Shown: positions 1 to 8,561 of the stretch, piece after piece
How positions within the stretch are numbered: the stretch's first letter is position 1
Layout: each line of letters opens with the position of its first letter
Source of the DNA: Xenorhabdus yunnanensis
Lineage (GTDB): Bacteria; Pseudomonadota; Gammaproteobacteria; Enterobacterales; Enterobacteriaceae
Direction of reading: 5' to 3'
Assembly: GCF_028598805.1 (NCBI RefSeq)
Contig: NZ_JAQRFI010000033.1
Coordinates: 1 to 52,988, forward strand
DNA length: 52,988 bases
The notes under the pieces: model-generated
What the model saw: the letters and a program-made list of their open reading frames with translations, nothing else
Database searches by the model: none
Told to the model about the DNA's origin: nothing
Translations under genes and position numbers: made by a program

Positions 1-99
1 ATCATGATAAAAATGTCGTCATTGCTCGGCTTTGATCCTGTGTCACGGCGTAAAAATCCGGTAGAAACTGAGGAAGAGGACGAGTTAGACCGCCTATGA
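1..99 (+). CDS. Phage terminase small subunit, C-terminal fragment (gene cut by the window edge)
   Basis: The frame is open from base 1 and ends with a TGA at 97-99 that overlaps the ATG of the large terminase gene. It gives about 32 residues with a LLGFDPVSRRK-like stretch and an acidic end. Small terminases of the P27 type commonly end with a similar G-(F/L)-(T/D)-P-x-S-R segment before an acidic tail. The overlap with a large terminase gene supports the assignment, since the two subunits form the DNA-packaging complex. Only the tail is visible, so the family is inferred from context. Confidence 0.55.
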   Translation: MMIKMSSLLGFDPVSRRKNPVETEEEDELDRL

Positions 100-1757
100 A
101 TGCATGGGAGCAATACGCTTTTGATATCCAAAACGGCACAATTCCGGCCTGTAAGCGCCTGAAACAAGCAGTGAAACGCTATCATAACGACCTGAATAAC
201 CCGATTTATACGTTTGATTCTGAGGTTGTGGCGCGTTTTATTGCCTTCTCCCGTCTCTGTCCACATGTCAAAGGCCATTTACGCGGTAAACCGATAATCC
301 TTGAGCCGTGGCAGCAATTCGCTTTTGCCAATCTGTTCGGCTTCAAGGTAAAGGCTACTGGCCGCAGGAAGTACCGCAGCGCTTATATTCAGGTGCCACG
401 TAAAAATGCGAAATCCACCGTTGCCGCGATATTGGCGAATTGGTTCTTAGTGATGGAGTCAGGCCAGCAGGATATTTACACTGCCGCCGTGAGCCGTGAT
501 CAGGCGCGTATCGTGTTTGATGATGCCCGCCAGATGAGTTTGTTATCAAAGCCGCTGAAAAAGCGGCTATCTATCCAGCAACATAAAGTGACCTACCCGA
601 AAACCAATAGCCTGTTAAAGCCACTGGCAGCCAAAGCCGCCACCATTGAAGGGACAAACCCCAGCCTTGCCATTGTCGATGAGTACCATTTGCACCCCGA
701 TAACGCGGTGTACTCTGCCCTTGAATTAGGCATGGGCGCACGCCCCGAAGGCATTCTGTTTGCCATTACGACAGCAGGCAGTAACGTTATCTCAGCCTGT
801 AAACAGCACTATGATTATTGCTGTCAGATATTGGATGACGAAGAACAAAATGAATCCCTGTTTGCCCTGATCTACGAGCTGGACGACGAGAACGAGATTG
901 ATGATGAGCGGCTTTGGGTGAAGGCCAATCCCAATCTGAATATTTCCGTAGACACTGCCTCATTGCATGACACCATCCAAAAAGCCCGTGGCATACCCTC
1001 GCAATGGACAGAGATGTTAACCAAGCGCTTTAATATCTGGTGTCAGGGGGAAACGCCGTGGATGGGTGAGGGCGCTTGGAAAGCCTGTCAGACTGATTAT
1101 AATGAAAGCGACCTGAAAGGACTGGAGTGCTACGCCGGACTGGATTTATCGTCAACGGGCGATATCACCAGTGTGTGTTACACCTTTCCTGTGGATAATG
1201 AACTGTTATTACTGACTCGTCATTACCTACCCGAAGCCCAGTTGCAGAATCCGGCCAATAAGAATCGGGCTGTTTATCGTCAATGGGCGCAAGCAGGCTG
1301 GATATGCACCACGCAAGGCGACTGCATTGATTATGACCGTATCCGTGATGATATTCTCAAAGACAGCCAGCACTTTGATATCAGGCTGGTGGGCTTTGAC
1401 ACATGGAACGCCACGCACCTACGCACCCAATTGCAGGGCGCGGGGCTGGATGTTGAGCCGTTCCCGCAAACTTATATGCGCTTTAGCCCTGTGGCTAAAT
1501 CAGCCGAAGTCTTTGTTAACCGCAAAATTATTCGTCACAACGGCGATCCGGTGCTCGCATGGGCGATGTCCAATGTGGTGATGGAGACAGACGCGAACGC
1601 CAATATCAAGCCCAACAAGAAAAAATCAGCGAACAAAATCGACCCTGCGATTGCGTTTCTGATGAGTTTTGGCACATGGCAAGTAGAGCATGAAGAGTTT
1701 GCGTTTATCTTAAGTGATAAACAACAGCAGCGACTGGATAGTTTTGATGGGATTTAG
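96..1757 (+). CDS. Phage terminase large subunit (TerL, HK97-type)
   Basis: This is the packaging motor and nuclease of a tailed phage. At 553 residues it has the normal length for the Terminase_1 family. The N-terminal ATPase part shows a Walker A-like PRKNAKST (about residues 101-108) and a Walker B LAIVDEYH with the D-E pair near 195-196. The C-terminal nuclease part begins near YAGLDLSSTGD (about 345) and contains a second acidic segment, GFDTWNATHL. The start overlaps the end of the small subunit. No portal, protease or capsid gene follows, as would be expected in an intact phage. Instead an unrelated AT-rich gene begins 130 bases later, so this is the edge of a prophage remnant. The reading frame itself looks intact. 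Confidence 0.93.
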   Translation: MNAWEQYAFDIQNGTIPACKRLKQAVKRYHNDLNNPIYTFDSEVVARFIAFSRLCPHVKGHLRGKPIILEPWQQFAFANLFGFKVKATGRRKYRSAYIQVPRKNAKSTVAAILANWFLVMESGQQDIYTAAVSRDQARIVFDDARQMSLLSKPLKKRLSIQQHKVTYPKTNSLLKPLAAKAATIEGTNPSLAIVDEYHLHPDNAVYSALELGMGARPEGILFAITTAGSNVISACKQHYDYCCQILDDEEQNESLFALIYELDDENEIDDERLWVKANPNLNISVDTASLHDTIQKARGIPSQWTEMLTKRFNIWCQGETPWMGEGAWKACQTDYNESDLKGLECYAGLDLSSTGDITSVCYTFPVDNELLLLTRHYLPEAQLQNPANKNRAVYRQWAQAGWICTTQGDCIDYDRIRDDILKDSQHFDIRLVGFDTWNATHLRTQLQGAGLDVEPFPQTYMRFSPVAKSAEVFVNRKIIRHNGDPVLAWAMSNVVMETDANANIKPNKKKSANKIDPAIAFLMSFGTWQVEHEEFAFILSDKQQQRLDSFDGI

Positions 1758-1887
1758 ATAACTATCTGATTTTATTTTCTTAATAATTACTTGAAAAATC
1801 AATGAGTAGTGATATTGTTGCTTATCATAAGAGTTGCTTATTAATGTAATAAAGATACAGAACTAGGGATTTTTAATAGGGTGATAG

Positions 1888-3189
1888 ATGAGTAATACAT
1901 CAATAATTACATGTGTAGGGGATTTTCTTCGTGTTGTTAAGAAATTTTCTCCTAACAATAAACGTGTTTTTTACCGTGGGCAAAGAAATTCAGAATATGG
2001 TATTAATTCGAGTTTAAGTAGGTTATTAAAATATTCTGATTCAAAACTAAAACCTTATTATGTTGAAAAATATAATTTAATTACTGAGGGTAATCAACAC
2101 TATGATATTTAAAAATATGAATTAGCACATGAACTATATTCAAAATTTAAGGAAAAGCATATAGTCTATTCTGATGTAAATATTATTAACGGTTATAGAA
2201 TGAATGATATTGATCTTCATGTAACTGCTCAGCATTATGGACTATCAACCCGAGTTATTGATTGGACTAATAGCCCTTTAATTGCATTATATTTCGCAAT
2301 TGAAAAAGAGAAGGATGGCGAAATTAAAAAGAAATATGAAGAGATTAAAAAGGAGTATGAAAAACTTAAAAATAAACATAAAAAAAATGAGTGTCAAGAT
2401 GACAAGATTGAAGATGACTCTAAGATAATAAATGCCGCGGTGTTTATGATCTGGAATGAACAATCCAATCCACTGGACGTGTGTTCTAGCGATCGTTTTT
2501 TTAAAGAAATTGAAGAAGAGAAAAAATTCCATCAAAAAATACACGAGCTTTGCGCACGGTTTTTTATGAAACATCGTGATTTTTATCAAGGGAGTGATCA
2601 AGTAAAATACAAAGAAACACCTTTAATTAAATCTGATCTTACAACACTTATTAATGAGTTTCTTGTTGATTTTAGATATTTCAAGAGTGCCAATCCTGTA
2701 AGGCTAAATTCAAAAATTCATTTAATTGATATTATAGATAAATTACCTGAGAAATATACAGATACATTCGATAAAAGTGCTTATGATTTTCCTGAATTAT
2801 TTATCAGTTTTTCAGATGATAATTATTCAAGATCGTCTGCTGCTATTGATATTTTCAATAATTATAATACTATCATCGAACCATTACCAATTAATAAGAG
2901 GATAAAAAATCAACAAGGAGCGCTAATGTTTTGTAATAACATAAAAGATGAGGTTTATCCACCGGACGCATTTAATAATGATAATACTATAACTACTATC
3001 GATGACAAATCATTAGACAATATTAACAAAAATACTGGACTATTAAAAATAATCATACCTGAAGAAAGTATAGAGCCTATAAGAAAAGAGCTGGAGCTGT
3101 ACGGTTTTTCGAAAGATTTTGTGTATCCTGAAATCATATCTTTCACTGAATACATGCAAGAGAAGATAGTATTTAACCGTAGCATTTAA
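1888..3189 (+). pseudogene. FRG-domain protein gene interrupted by one in-frame stop
   Basis: Two open stretches, 1888-2109 and 2113-3189, lie in the same frame and are separated only by TAA at 2110-2112. Read through, they give about 433 residues. The first part has the FYRGQR motif that names the FRG domain. The second has QHYGLSTRVIDWTNSPLIAL, the other conserved FRG block. A lysine- and glutamate-rich probable coiled coil follows (about 2310-2400), and the rest is unrecognised. FRG proteins are often phage or island cargo with suspected defence roles; their biochemistry is unclear. The gene is much more AT-rich than the terminase beside it, which fits a separately acquired cargo gene. An internal ATG at 2200 could allow a C-terminal product, but it would lack the FRG arginine motif. 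A sequencing error or a real nonsense mutation would look the same here. Confidence 0.8.
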
Positions 3190-3324
3190 TTCTATTACGG
3201 CTCGAAAATCACCTTGAACGGAGGTGAGAGGCAGTAGTAGCACCATTATTAATGACACATAACGCAAAAAGTTAAGCGTTTATACTGATTCGCTTATTGA
3301 GTCAGATAAACCAATCAGTTAAAG

Positions 3325-3480
3325 TAGCCCCGCCATTGGCAAAATTCAATGGTCAAGGTTTTGCAGCCTTGAATGTATCCCACTGGTAGGAAATTTCTAC
3401 CAGTGTGTCTGCTATCGCCTTTTCAATGGCGGTTCAGGCAGGGGAGGTTTCGACCTCACCGGTTGGATACATCCGGTCTG
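3325..3480 (+). ncRNA. Structured C4-like antisense RNA / phage immunity leader (candidate)
   Basis: This stretch is dense in short hairpins. GCCATTG pairs with CAATGG within 3332-3352, AAGG with CCTT at about 3355-3370, and CACTGGTAG (3381-3389) with CTACCAGTG (3397-3405). GAGGT-TTCG-ACCTC lies at 3445-3458. In addition CCGCCATTG (about 3330-3338) is complementary to CAATGGCGG (3424-3432) about 90 bases downstream. In P1, P7 and P4-like phages a C4/CI antisense RNA of this kind sits just before an icd/ash-type gene and pairs with the downstream message to control immunity. A short open stretch from GTG 3405 (AQAG.VSTSP-like start) could be the ash/icd-type reading frame. Strand and boundaries are estimates. 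Confidence 0.4.
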
Positions 3481-3536
3481 CAAACCCTGTCCGAATCGCC
3501 ACCATCAATGATCAATTAATGGAAGGGGTAGCAGGA

Positions 3537-3797
3537 ATGAATAACGTTAGAAATGACTGGCATCAAGCTGATATTATTGCTGCATTACGTAAACGTGGTA
3601 CAACCTTAGCGGCTGTCTCCCGTGAATCGGGACTCAGTTCATCGACATTAGCGAATACACTTAGTCGGCCTTGGCCGAAAGGTGAATGGATTATCGCTAA
3701 TTACCTCGAAATACATCCCTCAGAAATCTGGCCTAGCCGCTATTTTGATAGTAACGGTCAACTTATCAAACGAACTACCCGAAAAGTTTCTAATTAG
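3537..3797 (+). CDS. Ner/Nlp-family winged-helix DNA-binding protein
   Basis: This is an 86-residue protein of the Ner/Nlp (SfsB-like) family, small DNA-binding regulators first known from Mu-like phages. The segment WHQADIIAALRKRGTTLAAV followed by SRESGLSSSTLANTLSRPWP is the helix-turn-helix, and IIANYLEIHPSEIWPSRYF is the typical C-terminal signature. The frame stays open back to GTG 3405. I chose ATG 3537 because the Ner domain begins there and GGAAGGGG lies 9 bases upstream. The 44 extra upstream residues look like a phage ash/icd-type peptide fused in frame. It is the last gene of the prophage remnant before the core gene rlmJ. Its target and whether it is still active are unknown. Confidence 0.8.
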   Translation: MNNVRNDWHQADIIAALRKRGTTLAAVSRESGLSSSTLANTLSRPWPKGEWIIANYLEIHPSEIWPSRYFDSNGQLIKRTTRKVSN

Positions 3798-4031
3798 CGG
3801 AAATTTAGTTAAAAAATATCTCCGTGGGGTAACGATTACCCCACACAGTGTCTTCCTTTGGTTCGGTTTTCATCTCTTCCAAAATAAATATTCATCCATT
3901 ACTTTGTTACTATGCTTTATTATGTTTTTGTATTAGTGCAATGAAACGTGGGGTAATATCTGGGGTAATAAAATGAATAATCTGTCTTTTCTTGAATTAA
4001 AATCCATTAAAAATCAATAGGAAATAAATTA

Positions 4032-4874
4032 ATGCTAAGTTATCGCCACAGCTTCCATGCCGGCAACCATGCTGATGTGCTAAAGCACACAGTGCAAAGC
4101 CTGATCATTGAATCAATGAAAGAAAAAGAAAAACCTTTCCTATATCTGGATACTCACTCTGGCGCAGGCCGCTTTCAATTGAGTGGGGAGCATGCTGAGC
4201 GTACGGGAGAGTATCTGGAAGGTATTGCCCGTATTTGGCAGCGTGATGATATTCCGGAAGAATTGGCGGCGTACATAAATGCCGTGAAAGCGCTGAATCC
4301 ATCTGGCTCTCTACGCTATTACCCGGGTTCTCCGCTGATTGCTCGTCACTTATTGCGGGAATATGATGAGCTTAATCTGAGTGAATTACATCCCAGTGAT
4401 TTTCCTTTGTTGCGTACGGAATTCTCCCGCGACAGACGCACCCGTGCCCTGCGGGAAGATGGTTTCCAGCAGCTGAAATCAAAACTGCCGCCAAGAAGCC
4501 GTCGTGGATTTGTACTAATCGACCCATCTTATGAATTGAAGTCGGATTATCAAAATGTCGTTCTGGGCATTCAGGAAGGACATAAGCGCTTTGCAACAGG
4601 TACTTATGCACTGTGGTATCCCGTTGTTCTGCGTCAACAGATTAAACGCTTGGTGAAGAAGCTTGAAGCAACAGGTATCCGCAAGATTTTACAAATTGAA
4701 CTTGGCGTGCGTCCTGATAGTGATCAACGTGGTATGACGGCATCAGGCATGATCGTCATTAATCCACCGTGGAAATTGGAGCAGCAGATGAAGGCAATAT
4801 TGCCTTGGCTGCATCAGGTGCTGGTTCCTGAAGGTATAGGGCATACATCAGTAGAGTGGATTGTACCTGAATAA
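4032..4874 (+). CDS. rlmJ: 23S rRNA (adenine2030-N6)-methyltransferase RlmJ
   Basis: RlmJ methylates A2030 of 23S rRNA using S-adenosylmethionine. The 280 residues align end to end with my recollection of the E. coli enzyme, including the N-terminal SYRHSFHAGNHADVLKH, the SAM-binding LDTHSGAGRF (about 39-48) and the C-terminal INPPWKLEQQM. The catalytic motif IV is DPSY at residues 164-167, whereas the usual N6-adenine methyltransferase motif is DPPY. The aspartate and tyrosine are kept and the second proline is replaced by serine. It is followed by gor, the same pair as in E. coli. The upstream neighbour is now prophage DNA. Confidence 0.95.
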   Translation: MLSYRHSFHAGNHADVLKHTVQSLIIESMKEKEKPFLYLDTHSGAGRFQLSGEHAERTGEYLEGIARIWQRDDIPEELAAYINAVKALNPSGSLRYYPGSPLIARHLLREYDELNLSELHPSDFPLLRTEFSRDRRTRALREDGFQQLKSKLPPRSRRGFVLIDPSYELKSDYQNVVLGIQEGHKRFATGTYALWYPVVLRQQIKRLVKKLEATGIRKILQIELGVRPDSDQRGMTASGMIVINPPWKLEQQMKAILPWLHQVLVPEGIGHTSVEWIVPE

Positions 4875-5095
4875 GGTAAGGGTTCAGCATGGCGTTATCA
4901 TTAGATGTATTTCATTAAATATATTGTTATTCAATGAATTATCTCTGAGTACGTTATGGCGTGATATCACTCAATAGCCGTGGCCTATGGTAATGAGAGT
5001 TAGAATCGTCCTTCGTCAGTGATAACTTTTTGTAATAATAGACGCCAGGTTGAACTTTAGCAGTAACTTAATTGATTAGACGGAAGTGACCTAAG

Positions 5096-6448
5096 ATGAA
5101 TAAACATTACGATTATATTGCAATTGGTGGCGGCAGTGGTGGCATTGCTTCCATTAACCGTGCTGCCATATATGGGCAGAAATGTGCCCTGATTGAAGCA
5201 AAGGCATTAGGTGGGACATGTGTTAATGTGGGCTGTGTACCGAAGAAAGTGATGTGGCACGCTGCTCAAGTTGCAGAATCTATTCATCAATATGGTCCCG
5301 ATTATGGTTTTGATACCACCGTCAATCGTTTTGACTGGAAAAAACTGATTGCCAGCCGCACTGCCTATATTGATCGCATCCACCAATCGTATGAGCGCGT
5401 ATTGGGGAACAATAAGGTGGATGTCATTCAAGGATTCGCCCGTTTTGTTGATGAACATACTGTCGAAGTTAATGGTGAAAAAATCACAGCTGACCACATT
5501 CTGATTGCAACAGGTGGTCGCCCGGTACGCCCTGATATTCCCGGTGCGGAATATGGCATTGATTCAGATGGTTTCTTCGATCTTGATGAAATGCCGAAGC
5601 GTGTTGCCGTAGTGGGCGCTGGCTATATTGCGGTTGAGATCGCCGGTGTTTTGAATGCACTGGGCAGTGAAACTCATCTATTTGTCCGTAAACATGCGCC
5701 TCTGCGCTCTTTTGACCCGATGATTGTGGAAACACTGTTGGAAGTCATTAAAAATGAAGGGCCGATACTACATACGGAAGCAATATTACAATCCGTGATT
5801 AAAAATAGTGATGGCAGCCTGACAGTTAAATTACAAGATGGCCGGGAGCAGACGGTTGATACGTTAATCTGGGCGATTGGGCGTGAACCAATGACGGATA
5901 AGCTGAATCTGGCTGCGACAGGTATTGAGCTGAATGAGAAAGGCTATATCCAGGTCGATAAATATCAGAATACGAATGTCAGCGGTATTTATGCGGTTGG
6001 TGATAATACAGGTGCAGTGGAATTGACGCCGGTAGCGGTTGCCGCTGGGCGTCGTTTGTCAGAGCGCCTGTTTAATAACAAACCGGAAGAGCACTTGGAT
6101 TACTCCAATATACCCACAGTGGTATTCAGCCATCCTCCCATTGGCATCGTGGGGTTGACGGAGCCACAGGCCAAGTCTGAGTATGGTGAAGATCAGGTTA
6201 AGGTTTATACATCATCATTTACCGCCATGTATACTGCCGTGACACAACACCGCCAGCCATGCCGCATGAAACTGGTCTGTGCGGGAGCTAATGAGAAGAT
6301 AGTTGGCATCCACGGTATTGGCTTTGGAATGGATGAAATGCTGCAAGGTTTTGCGGTTGCCCTGAAAATGGGAGCAACGAAAAAGGATTTCGATAATACG
6401 GTTGCGATCCATCCGACAGCGGCGGAAGAGTTTGTTACTATGAGGTAA
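5096..6448 (+). CDS. gor: Glutathione-disulfide reductase
   Basis: This cytoplasmic flavoenzyme reduces oxidised glutathione with NADPH. The 450 residues match the E. coli length. GGGSGG at 11-16 binds FAD. The redox-active disulfide is in GGTCVNVGC (Cys42 and Cys47). A second Rossmann motif, [13 protein letters not shown], near 170 and the basic residues of FVRKH fit NADPH use. The C-terminal HPTAAEE contains the histidine of the partner active site. Gor dimers act in thiol homeostasis, which also links this gene to the glutathione-gated KefB/KefG further on in the window. A good hairpin terminator follows at 6492. Confidence 0.97.
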   Translation: MNKHYDYIAIGGGSGGIASINRAAIYGQKCALIEAKALGGTCVNVGCVPKKVMWHAAQVAESIHQYGPDYGFDTTVNRFDWKKLIASRTAYIDRIHQSYERVLGNNKVDVIQGFARFVDEHTVEVNGEKITADHILIATGGRPVRPDIPGAEYGIDSDGFFDLDEMPKRVAVVGAGYIAVEIAGVLNALGSETHLFVRKHAPLRSFDPMIVETLLEVIKNEGPILHTEAILQSVIKNSDGSLTVKLQDGREQTVDTLIWAIGREPMTDKLNLAATGIELNEKGYIQVDKYQNTNVSGIYAVGDNTGAVELTPVAVAAGRRLSERLFNNKPEEHLDYSNIPTVVFSHPPIGIVGLTEPQAKSEYGEDQVKVYTSSFTAMYTAVTQHRQPCRMKLVCAGANEKIVGIHGIGFGMDEMLQGFAVALKMGATKKDFDNTVAIHPTAAEEFVTMR

Positions 6449-6491
6449 TTGGAGAAGGTAGAAATAACGTCTACTTATTTCTCTGAAAAGC

Positions 6492-6521
6492 AAAAGGCCA
6501 AAATAGTTTGGCCTTTTGTAT
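6492..6521 (+). terminator. Rho-independent terminator after gor
   Basis: AAAAGGCCAAA (6492-6502) pairs with TTTGGCCTTTT (6507-6517) around a 4-base loop. The flanking A and T runs let it work in both directions. It lies about 45 bases after the gor stop codon. Confidence 0.85.
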
Positions 6522-6862
6522 TGTGAAAAAGGTTATCTACAGCAGTTAGCGCAGTTCTCTGTTGAAAATCGTATTAGAACTAGTTGAACATACGAAAAGT
6601 AGGCTTGAATTTATATGATTCTGACATTGCTATTTTTAGCATCGTAATTCTATGGTAATTCCCCGCGTAATAATATTCTTCTATCTTACTTTTGCCTAAA
6701 ATAAGAGAAGGTTTTATAGCCAATACCTTGTAACAAGTACTAAAAATACAGGTATAGAAGAATAATCTTTTTTTGTATTTTATGGCTATTATTTTCTGAG
6801 GTAACTATTAGATTCCCCTAGTGTTGGGAGGTTCTTATTAATTTTTTTATGATTTTTTAAAA

Positions 6863-6974
6863 TATGTGTTTATGTGTTTATGTGTTTATGTGTTTATGTG
6901 TTTATGTGTTTATGTGTTTATGTGTTTATGTGTTTATGTGTTTATGTGTTTATGTGTTTATGTGTTTATGTGTT
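6863..6974. repeat. Perfect microsatellite: 14 copies of an 8-bp unit
   Basis: The unit TATGTGTT repeats 14 times without error over 112 bases, then runs into TTTTGATAA. Perfect arrays of this size are prone to slipped-strand change in copy number. The array is non-coding here, about 0.4 kb after gor and about 0.45 kb before the XRE regulator start. Confidence 0.97.
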
Positions 6975-7082
6975 TTTTGATAATGCCTTGTATAGTCTTT
7001 GTATTATAAAATAATATTCCATAATACATGAATAATTGATATTTTAATCTGCTTTGTTTATTCTCTATAAAGCCATATGTTT

Positions 7083-7122
7083 AATAGTATTAAATAGTAT
7101 TAAATAGTATTAAATAGTATTA
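7083..7122. repeat. Four copies of a 10-bp unit
   Basis: AATAGTATTA is repeated four times head to tail without mismatch. It lies about 110 bases after the 8-bp array and about 310 bases before the XRE gene start. Confidence 0.95.
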
Positions 7123-7328
7123 ATAACGTATGTTATTTTTTATTTTAGTTTGTGTAAATATTCGGTAGCTAACATTTCCTCTCAAAAACCTTACTCATTA
7201 ATTTTGTAATGTACAGCAAAATTGAAAAGAGAATAGTTTATAGAGCTTAAATAACATTGAGAGGACTAATTATGTTAGTCTTGAACACCAAAGAGCTTTC
7301 AAAATAATACACTAACATTTAATTGGTT

Positions 7329-7353
7329 ATCAATGCAATAAAATTGCATTGAT
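7329..7353. promoter_or_regulatory. Perfect 11-bp palindrome, candidate operator of the XRE gene
   Basis: ATCAATGCAAT (7329-7339) and ATTGCATTGAT (7343-7353) are perfect inverted copies around AAA. There is no T-run, so it does not look like a terminator. It lies about 80 bases upstream of the likely XRE start, where autoregulatory operators of such repressors are usually found. Function is inferred from position only. Confidence 0.45.
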
Positions 7354-7431
7354 CGCAACAAAGTAGTGCCTGCACTTTTGATTTCTTCTTTAAAATCAGT
7401 CTGTAGCACAACAAAAAAACAGGCAAAAATA

Positions 7432-8007
7432 ATGCTCGATACTATTGGGAAACGTTTGAAATGTTGTAGAGCGGCAACTGGAAAAACCACACATGATGTG
7501 GTTGATCATGTACATGCTAAAGGAGAGGATATTTCGTACGCTACATATACACGTTGGGAATCGGGTAGTTCTTTTCCAGCAAGAAAAACTCACGTGATAG
7601 ATCACATATCTGATTTTTTCAAAGAAAATGGCCTTCAGGTAGAGCCACAATGGATTTTGACTGGTGAAGGTTTTCCTCCACAATTAGCAGAATATACTAA
7701 GTTGGATGAAGACACTTTGTTTATATTGGCGAGTAGGACGTTGCCTGATGTTGAGCTGGTTCAGGTTGGAGGGCAATATGGGGAACCATATGTGAATTTT
7801 GGAGAGTTTTGTATCATTTCTAATGAAAATAATATCGAGTCTAATAATAATAAGTTGTGTTATGTAAGACACAGTGAAGGAGTGAAAATTGGAGTGGTGA
7901 TAATTATGGATGAAAAACAGATTATTATACCTGGCAAGATTGATATGATATTGAATAAATATAATGTCATAGAATGTAGGAGAGTTAAATGGATTCAAAA
8001 AAAATAA
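7432..8007 (+). CDS. XRE/Cro-type transcriptional regulator
   Basis: The protein has 191 residues from ATG 7432; the frame is open 22 codons further upstream. The N-terminus, IGKRLKCCRAATGKTTHDVV then YATYTRWESGSSFPA, is an XRE helix-turn-helix of about 60 residues. EPQWILTGEGFPP, which follows, is typical of CI/S24-like regulators. The C-terminal half (about 120 residues) may be an S24-like fold, because CYVRHSEGVKIGVV resembles the pattern of its beta strands. I see no clear Ser-Lys autoproteolysis pair. Its end overlaps the next gene by 19 bases, so the two are probably translated together. An upstream palindrome suggests autoregulation. Confidence 0.75.
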   Translation: MLDTIGKRLKCCRAATGKTTHDVVDHVHAKGEDISYATYTRWESGSSFPARKTHVIDHISDFFKENGLQVEPQWILTGEGFPPQLAEYTKLDEDTLFILASRTLPDVELVQVGGQYGEPYVNFGEFCIISNENNIESNNNKLCYVRHSEGVKIGVVIIMDEKQIIIPGKIDMILNKYNVIECRRVKWIQKK

Positions 8008-8372
8008 AAATAGACTTTCATCATTATAGTAATGAGGTTATTAGGTTCCTTAATAACTTTGAACGTATAACATATGTATCTACCTTATTGGTTGAAAACA
8101 ACAAAGTATCAGCTCATCAGAGCAACGGATATGCTGGTTGGGATCAAAAATTCTATTATGATGGAACATATAAAGATAGCTTATTGATAAAAATTGGTCT
8201 TGAGCTTACTAAAATAAAAGGAGGAGATGTAAGCACGGTTGTATGGGATGATGTTTTAAAGAATGATGTAAATAATATTATTGATAAAGAAAGAAGAAAA
8301 CATAATATATTCCATGGCGTCAGTTTTATTTATGGTCTAACTGATAATATGAGCATGGCTATCAATATATAG
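7989..8372 (+). CDS. LuxR-type ligand-binding domain without DNA-binding domain
   Basis: This 127-residue protein begins inside the last codons of the XRE gene. Residues from WDDVL to the end resemble the autoinducer-binding domain of SdiA/LuxR proteins. In SdiA, WDDALF is followed about 17 residues later by an R-x-H-G-L-x-x-G-V-T block and then a hydrophobic strand; here WDDVLK, ERRKHNIFHGVSF and a final MSMAIN strand occupy equivalent places. The protein stops where the GerE helix-turn-helix linker would start. The downstream DNA has stops in this frame and no recognisable HTH. It may be a truncated regulator or a stand-alone sensor that works with the XRE protein. The family match is from memory and moderate. 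Confidence 0.5.
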   Translation: MDSKKIKIDFHHYSNEVIRFLNNFERITYVSTLLVENNKVSAHQSNGYAGWDQKFYYDGTYKDSLLIKIGLELTKIKGGDVSTVVWDDVLKNDVNNIIDKERRKHNIFHGVSFIYGLTDNMSMAINI

Positions 8373-8561
8373 CTAAATCAGCATAACTTGACGTAGTCTA
8401 AATACATTATAAGCAATGATACCTTGTCATTTGAATTCAGATGCTATGTCGTATTATGTTGGTTCTGCTATATGTACGGGAGAAGATACTTCTAAAAAAT
8501 CTTTTGAAGGCCTAATCCTTCCTATGCGATTTGCATTGTTAAACTATTTTAAGGATTTATA

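Larger units (their letters stand above)
6518..7328. other. AT-rich gap of about 0.8 kb with two microsatellites
   Basis: No convincing gene is visible on either strand. Apart from the 8-bp and 10-bp tandem arrays listed separately, the stretch is AT-rich and has many stop codons in all frames. Confidence 0.6.

Noticed and set aside
2287..2601. Open frame on the minus strand rich in Phe, Ile and Leu, like a membrane protein
   Set aside because: It is the antisense of a lysine-rich coding stretch in the FRG gene; reversed AAA/GAA codons give TTT/TTC and mimic membrane helices.
6863..7122. The two microsatellites as a CRISPR array
   Set aside because: The units are 8 and 10 bases without spacers and no cas genes are present, so they are simple tandem repeats.
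7684..7998. 104-codon minus-strand frame
   Set aside because: It is fully antisense to the XRE gene, with no ribosome site and no family resemblance.
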